Assembly: GCA_029379385.1 (NCBI GenBank)
Contig: CM055618.1
Location: forward strand, 1,560,134-1,624,133
Direction: 5' to 3'
DNA from: Quillaja saponaria
Lineage: Eukaryota; Streptophyta; Magnoliopsida; Fabales; Quillajaceae
Length of the DNA stretch: 64,000 bases
Shown: one piece after another, positions 13,399-23,073 of the stretch
How positions within the stretch are numbered: position 1 is the stretch's first letter
How the letters are laid out: every line of letters begins with the position of its first letter
Program-made: the position numbers and the translations under genes
The notes under the pieces: generated by a model
Told to the model about the DNA's origin: nothing
Seen by the model: only the letters and a program-made list of their open reading frames with translations
Databases searched by the model: none

Positions 13399-13428
13399 AC
13401 GTGCATAACGGCACAGGTTACTCCCTAG
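13399..13428 (+). repeat. Helitron 3' terminus: short hairpin plus CTAG
   Basis: The sequence ACGTGC...GCACAGG can fold with a GTGC/GCAC stem, is followed by 'ttactccctag', and T follows at 13429. This is the layout of plant Helitron ends (hairpin 10-12 bases before CTRR, insertion before T). The stem is short and one arm is degraded (CACGTGC against GCACAGG), consistent with an old copy. Confidence 0.7.
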
Positions 13429-13430
13429 TA

Positions 13431-13717
13431 ATTTAGTAAAATAGGCAACAGTTTTATTTTTAACCAAACGTTGTAAAAAGAAAAGCAACTAAGCAACGGG
13501 TCGACAATTGTTGCCACAATTATTAAAAAATTGCAACAATTAAAAATCATTGTCGTATATACATATTTAGCAATGGTTCTTTTTGTGCTGCTACCATTTG
13601 TTGCATAAAATCATCTTTTTCTGCAATAATTTTAAACCGCTGTTATATAATATTTTCAGCAACAGTTTTTGCACCGTTGCCTGATAATTGTTGCCCTATC
13701 TCACTTTTGTTGCAGTG
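13431..13717. mobile_element. right end of a CACTA (En/Spm-type) DNA transposon
   Basis: The segment ends in TTTTGTTGCAGTG (13705-13717), the reverse complement of a CACTGCAACAAAA terminus, as CACTA elements have. Inside it are many copies of short words related to GCAACNGTT/AACNGTTGC in both directions, for example at 13447, 13496, 13510-13518, 13662 and 13674. These are the subterminal transposase-binding repeats of the superfamily. No transposase is present. The left end is not in the window; the segment begins exactly where the Helitron stops. Confidence 0.65.
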
Positions 13718-13938
13718 TCTCTTTTCCTTAAATTCATTGTTTATTAACTTTCTCGAATTTTTACCTTATCCAATCATTTACTTTTCAACTCAAAATTTTA
13801 AACCATTTTAATGAACCAAACCAAAATTAGCAAGAGTATTTGTCTGTATTTTCTGGCTAGGTCCCTCTTTGACCAAGGATTCTTTCTATTCCCTGGACCA
13901 TAGCGGCCCGCGATCAGCATTATAGACAGATCGACAGA

Positions 13939-13986
13939 CACAGACAACGGACCATAAGCGTACACAGACAACGGAGAATAAGCGTG
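13939..13986. repeat. 24-bp tandem repeat, two copies
   Basis: The unit 'cacagacaacgg' + 'accataagcgta' (13939-13962) is repeated at 13963-13986 with three or four changes. It sits in a locally GC-richer patch (about 13895-14000) unlike its AT-rich surroundings. The 85-codon minus-strand frame across it (13798-14055) looks like a consequence of the repeat rather than a gene. Confidence 0.7.
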
Positions 13987-14055
13987 CGTTTGAATATACG
14001 TCGGCAGATTAAAGTTTTGGATAGAAGATAATAAGAATATGGAAAAGGTGCACAT

Positions 14056-15150
14056 TCAGACGTTGATCCAGACACTTTTGAAACCTATGAGTTGGAGTTG
14101 AAACAAATTACTTTGACATCAAATCAAAATGTTTGATAAAAGGGCAGTCAAGACATTGCAAGTTACAAATCAACATAGAGTACTATAAGGCATAATATTA
14201 ACTTGGCTACTAAATTATTTGTAGGAGAGAGAATGATCATCGTCCTCGCATTGCTATGGGTTGCATATATATATATAGAGAGGTATTACTTGATTTATTT
14301 GATTTTCGTATGATATACAAATTATTTATTATTTTAAGTTTATTTTTACAATTTAAAATTTTTATTTTATTATTAACAATATTTATCATTTTATTTTAAA
14401 ATTATTAGTTTGAAAGAGAAAATTAAGTTGATGTGATATTAAAATATTAATTGATGCACCAGCCTATTTTATTATGTGTCATAATATTATTCTGCTAACA
14501 TTTATATTATATAATGTAAATTTTTAACTTTTAAAAAAATAATTTGTTATGTAGATTTTTATTTTTAATTTTGAATATACATATATCTTTTCTATATAAG
14601 CAACAAAATTAAAACTGTAGCTTGCTAACTTGATTTAAACTTAGATATATGTCAATCCATTGATCCATGTGTTGCTGTTCCATTATGGGTAAACATAAAT
14701 GTCGTCCGCAAAATATCAATGGGGCATATGTAAGAGTGGTTGTGGGGGAAAATACAAGAGATTAAATATAAAATTGCCATTCCAATATAATTTTAGGCAT
14801 TTTATTGTTTATATCGAGCAAAATATATGTAATATTTTTAATTAGATATATTCAAAATCAATGGAATTAATATGTATTATTTCTTAATTTCGTGTAGTAC
14901 TTTCAAATATACAATTTCAACACATCACTTTCCTACAAACATCAGCACACCTCACCTTAATTACAATTAAATTTTGTAGAAGAAAAGTGGGGTTGTGCTG
15001 AGTTGTAGAAGAAAAGTGGTCGTGTAAGTTTCCTAGATAAATAAATCCCCATTTTGATAATTTACACTGTTAAGATTCCTCTATGGCCATTATTTACTCG
15101 TTCGTGATTATCTCATCCACCATAAGATTTTCCTAATGGCCATTATTTTA
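14056..15150. other. AT-rich DNA without a recognisable gene
   Basis: No gene or element end was recognised. A TA microsatellite lies at about 14264-14277. The phrase 'ttgtagaagaaaagtgg' occurs twice, near 14975 and 15005, as a 30-bp-spaced local duplication. Confidence 0.5.
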
Positions 15151-15985
15151 ATCAATGTTTTGAAAATTGGACTAGTTTAGTTGGATGGACAGGTTGTGTT
15201 GTTGTCCGGGTGACAAATTGGACTAAATTGAACTAAAAGTTCATTTTGGTAGAACAAGTATATATACGGTTGATCGAATCGAATTTAAAAAAATATAAAA
15301 ATTATTATTTGTATTAAAGATTAGTGAAATATTTGTATTTTATATTAAATATTAGTGAAACAGTTATATTTTATATTTATATTGCTTTTTATTATTTTGA
15401 TGCATAAGTTGAATCTTGAATGTTGTGATACATACGTATTGATAGATAGAACTTTTATTTATTTGCTGAAGAGACAGATCGGCCGAAAAAATCATAACTA
15501 TACTTAACAATAAAACACTAGGAAAAGCCCACATACGGCGAAGATTTTTTGTTACTGTCGAAAAAAGTAGAAGTCCCACTCCTATTAACATAGGAACCGG
15601 AAGTGGAATGAAAGGTATGATTCATGAATATTGATATGTATATTCCATAAAATAAATAAATAAAAAAATCTTTTTATTCTTAATTAGTTTTGTTTCATAA
15701 TATATCAATCAGTTATCGTAATAACTTTTAATAACTATATTTGATTATTTGTGATATGATTTTCTTATTATTTAAAAAATATTGAATTATTATCTTTATT
15801 TTTTTGTGTATTTAGTATTTATAATTAATAGAAAATTTATATAATTTATATAATATTTAAAAAATATATAAATATATTTATGACAATATCCAGTACGATC
15901 ATCGATTTCACCCCTGTTATACCAATGTCCCGACACTCAACTAAGTTTTTGAGTTGATCATCGATCCAATTTTAAAAATATTAAT
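15151..15985. mobile_element. MITE-like element with degenerate terminal inverted repeats
   Basis: The left edge 'atcaatgttttgaaaattgg' (15151-15170) is matched on the other strand by the right edge 'gatccaattttaaaaatatt' (15963-15982); about three quarters of the positions pair. The interior is very AT-rich and has no real coding frame. The size (about 835 bp) and structure suggest a non-autonomous DNA transposon. No target duplication could be fixed because the exact ends are eroded. Confidence 0.45.
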
Positions 15986-16163
15986 TTTGACCGTCCTGTT
16001 TAAATTGCATTAGTAGGGTGACCCAAAATGAACCAAAAATGAAATCACAAAAATTAGGGAACAAAGTCCACAAATGTCATACGCCAAAAAGTTTTTCCCA
16101 CTATGTGTTAGGAAAGTTCCAAACCAAACATAAAAATACCCAACCTAAACCAAAGATTCCAAG

Positions 16164-16427
16164 ATGAAAAGTTATGGCGTCATCAACATCAAGGAAAACC
16201 CAAACCTTAATATCCCAAGTTGTTTATTGACTTGTTTCGATCAACCAAATATTCCAAGATGTTTATTGACTTGTTTCGGTCCAACAAAAAAGCTGACATC
16301 ATCAATATCTGCCTACATTCCTATGTGCATTCATGTTGACAATAGAAAAAAAAAACCGAAAGTGTACTGTATAAGTACAAATTTTCAAAAAGGCAATCAT
16401 CCTATCAGTTTCAGACATCATAATTAA
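16164..16427 (+). other. 87-codon open frame of unknown nature with an internal duplication
   Basis: The frame contains two consecutive copies of a unit reading NIPSCLLTCF and NIPRCLLTCF, caused by a 39-40 bp tandem duplication (about 16210-16288). I recognise no family. It lies in a region of mixed composition just before possible gene remains, so it could be part of a host transcript or simply non-coding DNA with a small duplication. Confidence 0.2.
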
Positions 16428-16447
16428 TTACGAACAAAAAGACAATC

Positions 16448-16973
16448 ATGAAGTGGTCGTATATTGAGCTCATGTGTCTTATTCTCCTCCCCACCATAAA
16501 CTATTCTGAAATCCCAAGTAGCTATGCTTGAGAGTTGGGATCCATACCAAACAATTACTCATCCCAATCTGATCAAATCGTTCTTCCTTTCTTTCATTTT
16601 CTTCTTCTTTTCGTTCACTTCGATCCGAATCCCACTCCCTTCTTCAACTGATCACACTACCTCCTTTGGTGTAATTTTTCGCTTGGGAGAGTTCAACACG
16701 TTGATAGCAATTTCATTAATAGTCGTTATATTTTCCCACAAACTGCATTCTGGTACTTAAATCCTTTCATTTTGATCCTCTATTATTTTGGGTCTTCATG
16801 GATCTTCACAACACTTGAGTGGATTCAACTAGTCTTATCCACCATTCCTATTATTGACATTTCAATCAGCGGCAAAACAAGTACTGTCATCACCTGAGCC
16901 GCACAATCGAGATCAACCACAAGGAATATTTATTGAACCTGTTGAATCTGATCCAGTACTTGAAATGGTGTAG
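16448..16973 (+). other. possible remains of a host gene, including a terminal-exon-like piece
   Basis: A short frame starts at ATG 16448 with a hydrophobic signal-like beginning (MKWSYIELMCLILLP) and stops after 27 codons. Further on, 'ttgacatttcaatcag' looks like a 3' splice site near 16872. It is followed by an open segment ending in IEPVESDPVLEMV and TAG at 16971-16973, then a T-rich UTR-like stretch. The product is not recognised. The Tat element's 5' LTR begins 180 bases downstream, so any gene continuing from here would have been cut or terminated. Confidence 0.25.
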
Positions 16974-17155
16974 AACAATCAGCTCCTTAGCTACCATTTT
17001 CTTGTTCTCTTTCCTTTTTGTACCTTCGCCTAAATTTACATGTGTTCAGGTTTTACCTGTATTTGTTTTTTGTCTCGTTTCTTGTATCAAATTTACATGA
17101 GTTTTGTATGTGTTTCATAAACGTTGTTCATTTCTATTGTGATATATATATATAT

Positions 17156-17551
17156 TGTTAATATAGTATTATGACAACCAATGGGAGCGTGCCACACGTG
17201 GCGGTTGCCTATTCACTTGCATACTTGAACAGTTCCGGTGGCCCATGCACGAGCTCGTCTGCTCTATATATACTTTTCGTTTTCCTGAAGAGGGTAAGAT
17301 ATACAAAAGGTAAAAGTTTAGTTACCAGCCCTTTTATTACCATTTACCGAGCTCTTTCCTCTTTCTGACTTGTTCATTGGAGGATCTTGGGAGTTCACCC
17401 CGGACTCGGCTCCCGTCCTCTATTTTGCAGGGCTCGAGAACGTCAGGTCACCCGGTCTCCAGCTCTGACAAGTACTAAGTCTGCAGCTCGGGTAAGTGGA
17501 ACCCATTGAGGAGACCGCCTCGTCAGGTCATCAGCTCGGACAAATCCAACA
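17156..17551 (+). repeat. 5' LTR of the Tat-type element
   Basis: Begins TGTTAATATAGTAT and ends AAATCCAACA, matching 26210-26610. A TATATATA promoter-like box lies at about 17265-17272. It carries a 2-bp insertion (cacacgtgg against cacgtgg) relative to the 3' copy. Confidence 0.92.
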
Positions 17552-17558
17552 TTAACAT

Positions 17559-17576
17559 TGGCGCCGTCTGTGGGAA
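17559..17576 (+). promoter_or_regulatory. primer-binding site
   Basis: TGGCGCCGTCTGTGGGAA lies seven bases after the 5' LTR and starts with TGG, the complement of a tRNA CCA end. The pattern is common in Tat and other gypsy elements. I cannot assign the tRNA with certainty. Confidence 0.75.
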
Positions 17577-17610
17577 AGTTATTTGATTTAGATTACCGAC
17601 TCAACTTGAC

Positions 17611-18950
17611 ATGGAAAATAAAGAAGAGACTAAGGAGCAACGTAGGTCGCTGAAGGGGAAGGGTGTGGAAGGGGGGTCACTTCCTATTCCCAGTCCTAGA
17701 CCCCGACACTCCGGTCACTCAGAAGCAATACGCTGAGATTATGACAGCCTTGGGAGAAATCTCCGCCAAGGGAGCTGTTAGGTCGCCCCCGAGGACCCAA
17801 CGGAGAATTCAATTCGAAGATCTGGATGAAAGCTCGGGGAGCGGCCGAATGGAAGAGGTTAGGGCAGAACCAAGGGTCTAATACCCCGCCGAACACACAG
17901 AAGCTTGCCATCCTTTTACAAAAAGCGTAACCGACTGCCCAATCCCTCGAGGGGTTAAAATCACGACCTTGGAGCAGTATCATGGAAATTCAGATCCTGA
18001 TGATTTTGTGATCGGGTTTGAATCTCTCGTGCTGCTGCATGGCGTTCTCGATCAGGTGATGTGCAGGGCTTTCGGCTCTACCTTAAGAGGAAGCGCGAGA
18101 TGGTGGTTTGCCCAACTCAAATAGGATTCCATTCACTCATTCGGACAGTTAGTTTCCCAATTCAAAAGTCATTTCATGATAAATAAAAGGCACAAGAAGG
18201 ACGCCACTTACCTTTTGTCTCTTAAACAGGGTGACGAGGAGCCCTTTAAGGAGTTAATGAGATGTTTCAATTGTGCTGCTTTGGAAGTGGAGGATGTAAA
18301 CCGTCAAGTAGTGGTAGTCGCTTTGAGATCCGGCCTGTAGAAATCTGAGTTTAGGAACAGCCTGAACAGAAGAACGCCGAAGATTTTAGAAGAGCTAATG
18401 AACCGAGCGGAGGAGTATATTAATCAGGAGAAAGCAGATCGGGATCTGGTAGCACCTTCGTACCAGCCTCCCAAAAGGCCAGCACTCGCCCGAATTTCGT
18501 AATGCTCCGCCAGGTCGCCTGGAGGAAGGAAAAAGGAAGGGATAGGAGAGAGCAATCACCTCCTCGTCGAAAATTTGAAAATTATAGGCAGTTGAATAAT
18601 ACCCGAAAAGCGGTTCTTCTAGCTGCCCAGTCAAGAGACGTTCTAAGATTTCCTCCAATCCTTAAACAAAAAAACAAAAATATGGACAGCTCCAAGTTTT
18701 TCTTGTTTTACAGAAGCCCGGGACATGATACAGAGGATTGCTTCACGTTAAAAGATGAGATAGAAAATTTGATCAGGAGAGATTGTTTGACCGAGTTCGT
18801 TCAACAAGAAGGGGCCAGAAAGGTGCGCCAAGATGACAGGTCTCGTGGCGAGAACTCTTCTCACCGTTTTGAGCAACCCCGATATAACAGAAAAAATATA
18901 GACAATAGCAGAAGACCTCCAAGGTCTCCCGAAGATAAAGGGGGAATGTA
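17611..18950 (+). pseudogene. gag of the Tat-type element, frameshifted
   Basis: Capsid/nucleocapsid polyprotein. The likely start is ATG 17611, where a short frame runs before a frameshift into 17663-17881. The capsid core (about 17950-18500) begins near ITTLEQYHGNSDPDDF and contains ARWWFAQLK, typical of plant retrotransposon gag, with two in-frame stops. The open frame 18502-18951 carries the nucleocapsid. This includes a basic Arg/Lys-rich stretch and a knuckle-like FYRSPGHDTEDC with the last His and Cys kept but the first Cys replaced by Phe. The protease frame overlaps its end by one base (ATG of the ATGTAG-type junction at 18950). Confidence 0.85.
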
Positions 18951-19578
18951 GTGGGCGTCATACACACGATTAACGGTGGGTTTTTGCCGGCAGGCAGGAC
19001 ATCGTCGGAAAGAAAAAGGTACGCAAGGAGACCGTTGTCGGTAGAGTCGCGGCCTAAGAAATCTAAAGAAAAGCGTCCCTCAGGAGTCATAACCTTTTCC
19101 GATGAGGATCTGCGGGGGATCGAGAGTCCTCACGAAGACGCCCTGATTATGTCCACCAAGATCACCAATTATCAGGTGCAAAGAGTCCTGATTGACAACG
19201 GAAGCTCGGCTGACATTATGTACTCTAAGTGCTTTGATCAAATGGGGATCTCAAGGCAAACATTAAAGCCGTTTGAAGGATCGCTGGTGGGATTCAACGC
19301 CGAAGCAAGTAGAGGTGGAAGGATCGGTCAAGCTACTAGTCACATTGAAGGATGGGAACTTTGAGAAAACGGTGATGCTGCAATTTTGTGTGGTAAAATT
19401 ACCCTCGGCCTACAATGTCATACTAGGTCGACCATTTTTAAACGCCGCAAGGGCTACACCCTTGTCCTGGCACGTTTGTTTAAAATTCCTGACCGCCCAA
19501 GCAGTAGGTACCCTGCGCGGAAATCATAGGGTAGCACGGCTAGTGCTATTTTGCAAGTTTACGCACCAAGTCCGCTAA
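18951..19578 (+). pseudogene. retropepsin-like aspartic protease region
   Basis: The open frame 18951-19364 starts MGVIHTINGG, a motif seen just before the protease in Tat elements. It contains VLIDNGSSADIM with the catalytic Asp in a DNG triplet. A frameshift near 19320 moves the rest (VKLLVTLKDGNFEKT, then YNVILGRPFLN at about 19411-19445) into the frame 19273-19578. The flap-to-C-terminal ILGR motif shows the domain was complete before the shift. Processing of Gag-Pol is its family role. Confidence 0.85.
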
Positions 19579-19582
19579 GGTC

Positions 19583-20700
19583 TTGCACACGGACGACATC
19601 AGGGATGCCAGGCCGGACAAAAGGATGGACATATGTAGAAGACCAGATTCAGTAGACAAGTTCGAGCCGGTGAACCTATTTGAGGGTAACCTAGAAAAGA
19701 CCGTCCTTGTTGGTACAGAATTAGAGCAGGGGGTGAGAGAAGCTTTGATAGCGGTCTTGAGAAAAAATGCTTTGGCCTTTGCTTGGTCGGCCAAAGACAT
19801 GCCGGGGATTGACCCTTCCATCATGCATCATAGATTAAGTGTCAAGGCGGACTCTAGGCCAATAAAGCAGAAGAAGAGAAATTTCACTCTAGATAGGCCA
19901 AAAGCTATCCAAGAAGAAGTGTCCAAGCTGTTGGAGGCAAGTTTCATCAGGGAGGTATATTACCCCGACTGGTTAGCTGAATGTGGTCATGGTACGAAAG
20001 CAGAGTGGGAAGTGAAGAATGTGTGTGGATTTCACCAACCTGAATGAAGCATGCCCAAAGGATAGTTTCCCCTTGCCCCGAATTGACAGGTTGGTCGACA
20101 GTTCATCGGGAAACGAGTTGCTAAGCTTCATGGACACCTATGCTGGTTATAATCAGATAAAGTTGGCCGAAGAGGACGAAGAGAAAACCTCCTTCATTAC
20201 GGAAACAGGAACCTACTGCTTCAAGGTTATGCCGTTCAGTTTGAAGAATGCCGGATGCGACCTACCATTGTTTGGTAAACAAAATATTTAAGGCACAAAT
20301 GGGTCGTAACGTGGAAGTATACGTGGACGACATGATGATCAAAAGTCCAACCTCAGAACAGCATCTCAAAGATTTGCAAGAGACTTTCTCTACAATAAAT
20401 CATCACGGGCTGAAGCTCAACCCAACCAAATGTACATTCGGGGTCTCGGCGGGCTGAAGATTAAGGCTGTTCTCAGCATGCAAAGCCAGAGGTCGACCAA
20501 GGAGGTGCAGAAATTGACAGGTCGAATCACAGCCCTGGCACGGTTTATGTCAAAATCGGCGGACAGATGCTTCCTTTTTTTTCAAACTCTGAAGAAAGTG
20601 TTCTCGTGGATTGACGAGTGCGAGGTGGCCTTTCAATAGTTGAAGGAATATTTGGCCGCGGTTCCCGTACTAGGAAAACTGGTGGAGGGCGAGGCACTAA
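19583..20700 (+). pseudogene. reverse transcriptase domain of the Tat-type element
   Basis: RNA-directed DNA polymerase spread over four overlapping frames. The upstream connection with HRLSVKADSRPIKQKKRNF is in 19583-20047. Frame 20019-20291 holds VDFTNLNEACPKDSFPLP, then SFMDTYAGYNQI and KVMPFSLKNAG. Frame 20248-20457 holds the catalytic YVDD at 20320-20331 (intact) and KCTFGVSAG. Frame 20430-20639 holds the thumb with QKLTGRITAL. At least three frameshifts separate these pieces, although all key active-site residues survive. Confidence 0.92.
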
Positions 20701-21062
20701 TCCTTTATCTAGGTGCATCTGCAGTGGCCGTTAGTTCGGTGTTGCTTAGGAAGAACGGTCGCGAAAAGCAGCCGGTATATTACACTAGTCGAGTCCTCTA
20801 AGGGGCGGAGACCAGGTATCCACACATCGAGAAAATAGCTTTGGCCTTGGTGACCTCAGCTCGGAAACTAAAGCCATACTTCCAGGCCCACACGGTGGAG
20901 GTCAGGACCAACCAGCCATTGAAGAAGACTTTGCATAAGCCCAATACCTCAGGAAGAATGGTTCAATGGTCAGTCGAACTGGGCAAATTTGATATACGAT
21001 ACAGTCCCAGAACGGCCATTAAAGCTCAGGCACTGGCGGACTTCATCGTGGAATGTACTTTT
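20701..21062 (+). pseudogene. RNase H domain 1 (retroelement type)
   Basis: The segment LYLGASAVAVSSVLLRKNG (about 20704-20760) follows the RT thumb. The first catalytic Asp is replaced (LGAS where SDAS-like is expected). It continues with QPVYYTSRVL, a stop, then HIEKIALALVTSARKLKPYF and VRTNQPLKKTLHKPN in the frame opening at 20841. Position directly after RT identifies the normal gypsy RNase H, which removes RNA from the RNA/DNA hybrid. Confidence 0.85.
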
Positions 21063-21099
21063 TCGAGTGAAAATTCAGGCGATCTAAACAATGAAAGAG

Positions 21100-21579
21100 C
21101 CGAGTATGAAAGCTGGTTATTGTACGTGGATAGGTCGTCCGATAAACTCAACGGCGGAGCCGAAGCAACTCTGAGGTTCCCTGACGGACAGATAACAGAG
21201 TGCGCCTATAAAGTTTAATTTCCCTGCTTCCAACAACGCAGCCGAGTACGAAGCCCTGATTTTGGGTCTACGATGGGCCAGAGCAGCATGAGCGGATGAA
21301 TTGAGGGTTTTTTGTGATTCTCAGTTGGTGGTAAAGCAGATTGCGGGCCAGTATATAGCACGGGAGATCGCCATGATCTAGTACTTGGAAAAGGTGAAAC
21401 AGCTCATTAGCCGTTTCACGAAAGTAGTAGTACAACATATTCCGAGGAATATGAATGAGCGAGCTGATGAACTCGCAAAACTCCACGGATATGATAAGAT
21501 GAAGGCTCAAATCCATACGTTGAAAAGGCCGAGTTACGAAGAGTCTGAAACTTTCCCTGTCGAAACGTCAGTTCTATAA
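21100..21579 (+). pseudogene. RNase H domain 2 (additional, archaeal/plant-like type)
   Basis: A second RNase H-like fold begins at SWLLYVDRSSDKLNGGAE (21112-21165), where Asp of the YVDxSS motif is present. It continues, after a frameshift near 21215, with NNAAEYEALILGLRWA (Glu present), then VFCDSQLVVKQIAG (Asp present), and ends with NERADELAKL in the frame 21385-21579. This extra domain after the retroviral one is the hallmark of Tat-type gypsy elements. Two stops interrupt it. Confidence 0.88.
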
Positions 21580-21582
21580 TGG

Positions 21583-22284
21583 ATGACTCCGCTAGTAGAT
21601 TATATACAATCAGGTGGGCTTCCTTCAGAAATAGCGGAAGCAAAAGTTGTCAAAAGAAGAGCTGCTAGGTATTGCATGATACAGGATCGTTTATACAGAA
21701 GGTCCTATACCCGCCTGTATCTGAAATGCCTGTCTGAGGAAGAGTCAAGATATGTATTAGACGAAGTGCACAGGGGTGGTTGTGGAGCACATATAGGTTA
21801 TAGAGCGTTGGGGCAGAAAGTTTTGAGAACAGGATACTTTTGGCCGACCCTTCAGGAAGACGCCAAGTTGTGGGTGAAGAAGTGTGACAATTGCCAGAGG
21901 TCGGCTAGAGTGCCGAGGATACCCTCGAATAGACTAACATCCATTACCAGCCCTTGGCCTTTCGCTGTATTGGGTTTGGATATTGTAGGACCTTTTCCTG
22001 GGGGAAGAACGGGAAAGGTAAAGAAGTTTATTTTGGTAACTTGTGATTACTTTACTAAATGGACTGAAGCGAAGCCGATGACCTCAATCAATGCCAAAGC
22101 CATGGAGAAGTTCCTGTGGAAACACATAATCTGTCGTTTTGGAATTCCAAAAGCCATAGTCACCGACCATGGAAGACAGTTTGATTGCAGACCTACTAAA
22201 TCCTGGTGCTCGGAACTGGGAATAGACCTTAGTTTTTCGTCGGTAGCCTACCCTCAGGCAAACGGCCAGGCTGAAAGCTGTTAA
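21583..22284 (+). CDS. integrase zinc-binding and catalytic core, intact 233-codon frame
   Basis: DDE integrase inserting the cDNA into the genome. Counting from Met at 21583, the zinc ligands are His63, His70, Cys101 and Cys104. The catalytic triad is Asp133 (in GLDIVG), Asp195 (in VTDHGRQF) and Glu231 (in ANGQAE), so 35 residues separate the last two, as in DD35E integrases. The frame ends two codons after Glu231 because a single extra A near 22278 shifts the reading frame. The C-terminal part continues in other frames to about 22740. This is the best preserved catalytic segment of the window, yet not a complete protein. The Met is only the first one in the frame; in the polyprotein there is no separate start. 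Confidence 0.85.
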   Translation: MTPLVDYIQSGGLPSEIAEAKVVKRRAARYCMIQDRLYRRSYTRLYLKCLSEEESRYVLDEVHRGGCGAHIGYRALGQKVLRTGYFWPTLQEDAKLWVKKCDNCQRSARVPRIPSNRLTSITSPWPFAVLGLDIVGPFPGGRTGKVKKFILVTCDYFTKWTEAKPMTSINAKAMEKFLWKHIICRFGIPKAIVTDHGRQFDCRPTKSWCSELGIDLSFSSVAYPQANGQAESC

Positions 22285-22740
22285 CAAGGTACTCCTCGAA
22301 GGACTAAAGAAAAAGATAGATCGGAATAAATTAGACTGGGAAGAACACTTGCAGCAGGTTTTATGGTCATACCGCACTACATGGAAGATCACCACTGGGG
22401 AAATGCCTTTCAACCTGACATACGAAATGGAGGCAGTCATACCATTGGAAATAGGGGTCTCGTCCCCTAGGTTGGAGACCTACTCTGAGGAGAGCAATGA
22501 GACCGAAAAATCAGTTTCACTTTAACGACAAGGTGAAACTGAGGCCTTTCCAAGTGGGTGATCTTGTTTTGAGATTGAATCAATTCAAGAGTGAAAGCTC
22601 GGAAGGAAAACTCAAGGAATCATAGGAAAGCCCGTACCAAATTTCAAACATTGTGGGTCCCGGGGCTTACAAAATCAGAACGAAAGTGGGAAAGTCCTCC
22701 CGAACAGCTTCAATGCATACATTGAAGAATATTATCGTAA
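22285..22740 (+). pseudogene. integrase C-terminal region, frameshifted
   Basis: Continues the integrase after the one-base insertion with AVNKVLLEGLKKKIDR, WEEHLQQVLWSYRTT and GEMPFNLTYEMEAVIP. More degraded pieces follow, ending near 22740 with AYIEEYYRN. It is the usual tail of plant gypsy integrases, without a chromodomain as expected for non-chromovirus lineages. Several frameshifts and stops are present. Confidence 0.8.
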
Positions 22741-22790
22741 TATATATAGTCTTGTTCTGCAAATGCCCGGTGACAAGGATTTTTTCAGGG

Positions 22791-23073
22791 TCCCAAGATC
22801 GCCAAACCCGGGTGCGGTTGAGGTTCACCTAGTTGAGTCAACGACCTGACAGGGAACTCGACAGCCCGGTGCTCGCGGCCAGGCACACTAGGCCGCCAGG
22901 TTTTCACCTGCGGTCCGAGCCTCAGCCGAGTCCCAAGATCGCCAAACTCGGGTGCGGTTGAGGTTCACCTGGTCGAATCAAAGACCTGACAGGGAACTCG
23001 ACAGCCCGGTGCTCCCAGCCAGGCACGCGAGGCCGCCAAGTTTTCACCTGTGGTCCGAGCCTCTGCCGAGTCC
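22791..23073. repeat. 140-bp tandem repeat between pol and the antisense gene
   Basis: Two copies, 22791-22930 and 22931-23070, both start 'tcccaagatcgccaaac', and the first bases of a third follow. The copies differ at a modest number of sites. They are GC-rich, with words such as 'acctgacagggaactcgaca' and 'cagcccggtgctc'. Tandem repeats in exactly this 3' untranslated position are known for Tat/Ogre-type elements and can be the seeds of satellite DNA. Confidence 0.9.

Larger units (their letters stand above)
1..13428 (+). mobile_element. Helitron, right part, decayed autonomous type
   Basis: Three signals in one orientation define this element. The first is a Rep/helicase pseudogene at about 1661-5805. 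The second is a multi-exon RPA70-like pseudogene at 10376-12410. The third is a terminus made of a short GTGC/GCAC hairpin, a dozen bases and CTAG, followed by a T. Plant Helitrons are known to encode a Rep-PIF1 protein, often with an RPA-like protein, and to end in a hairpin plus CTRR inserted before T. I could not find the TC 5' end, which probably lies left of the window, so coordinate 1 is only the window edge. Both proteins are destroyed by stops and frameshifts, so the copy is not autonomous. It is possible, though less likely, that the terminus belongs to a second Helitron nested with the Rep/Hel copy. Confidence 0.75.

Noticed and set aside
13798..14055. 85-codon minus-strand frame as a gene
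   Set aside because: Its only notable feature, the YSPLSVYA/YGPLSV repetition, comes from the 24-bp DNA repeat.
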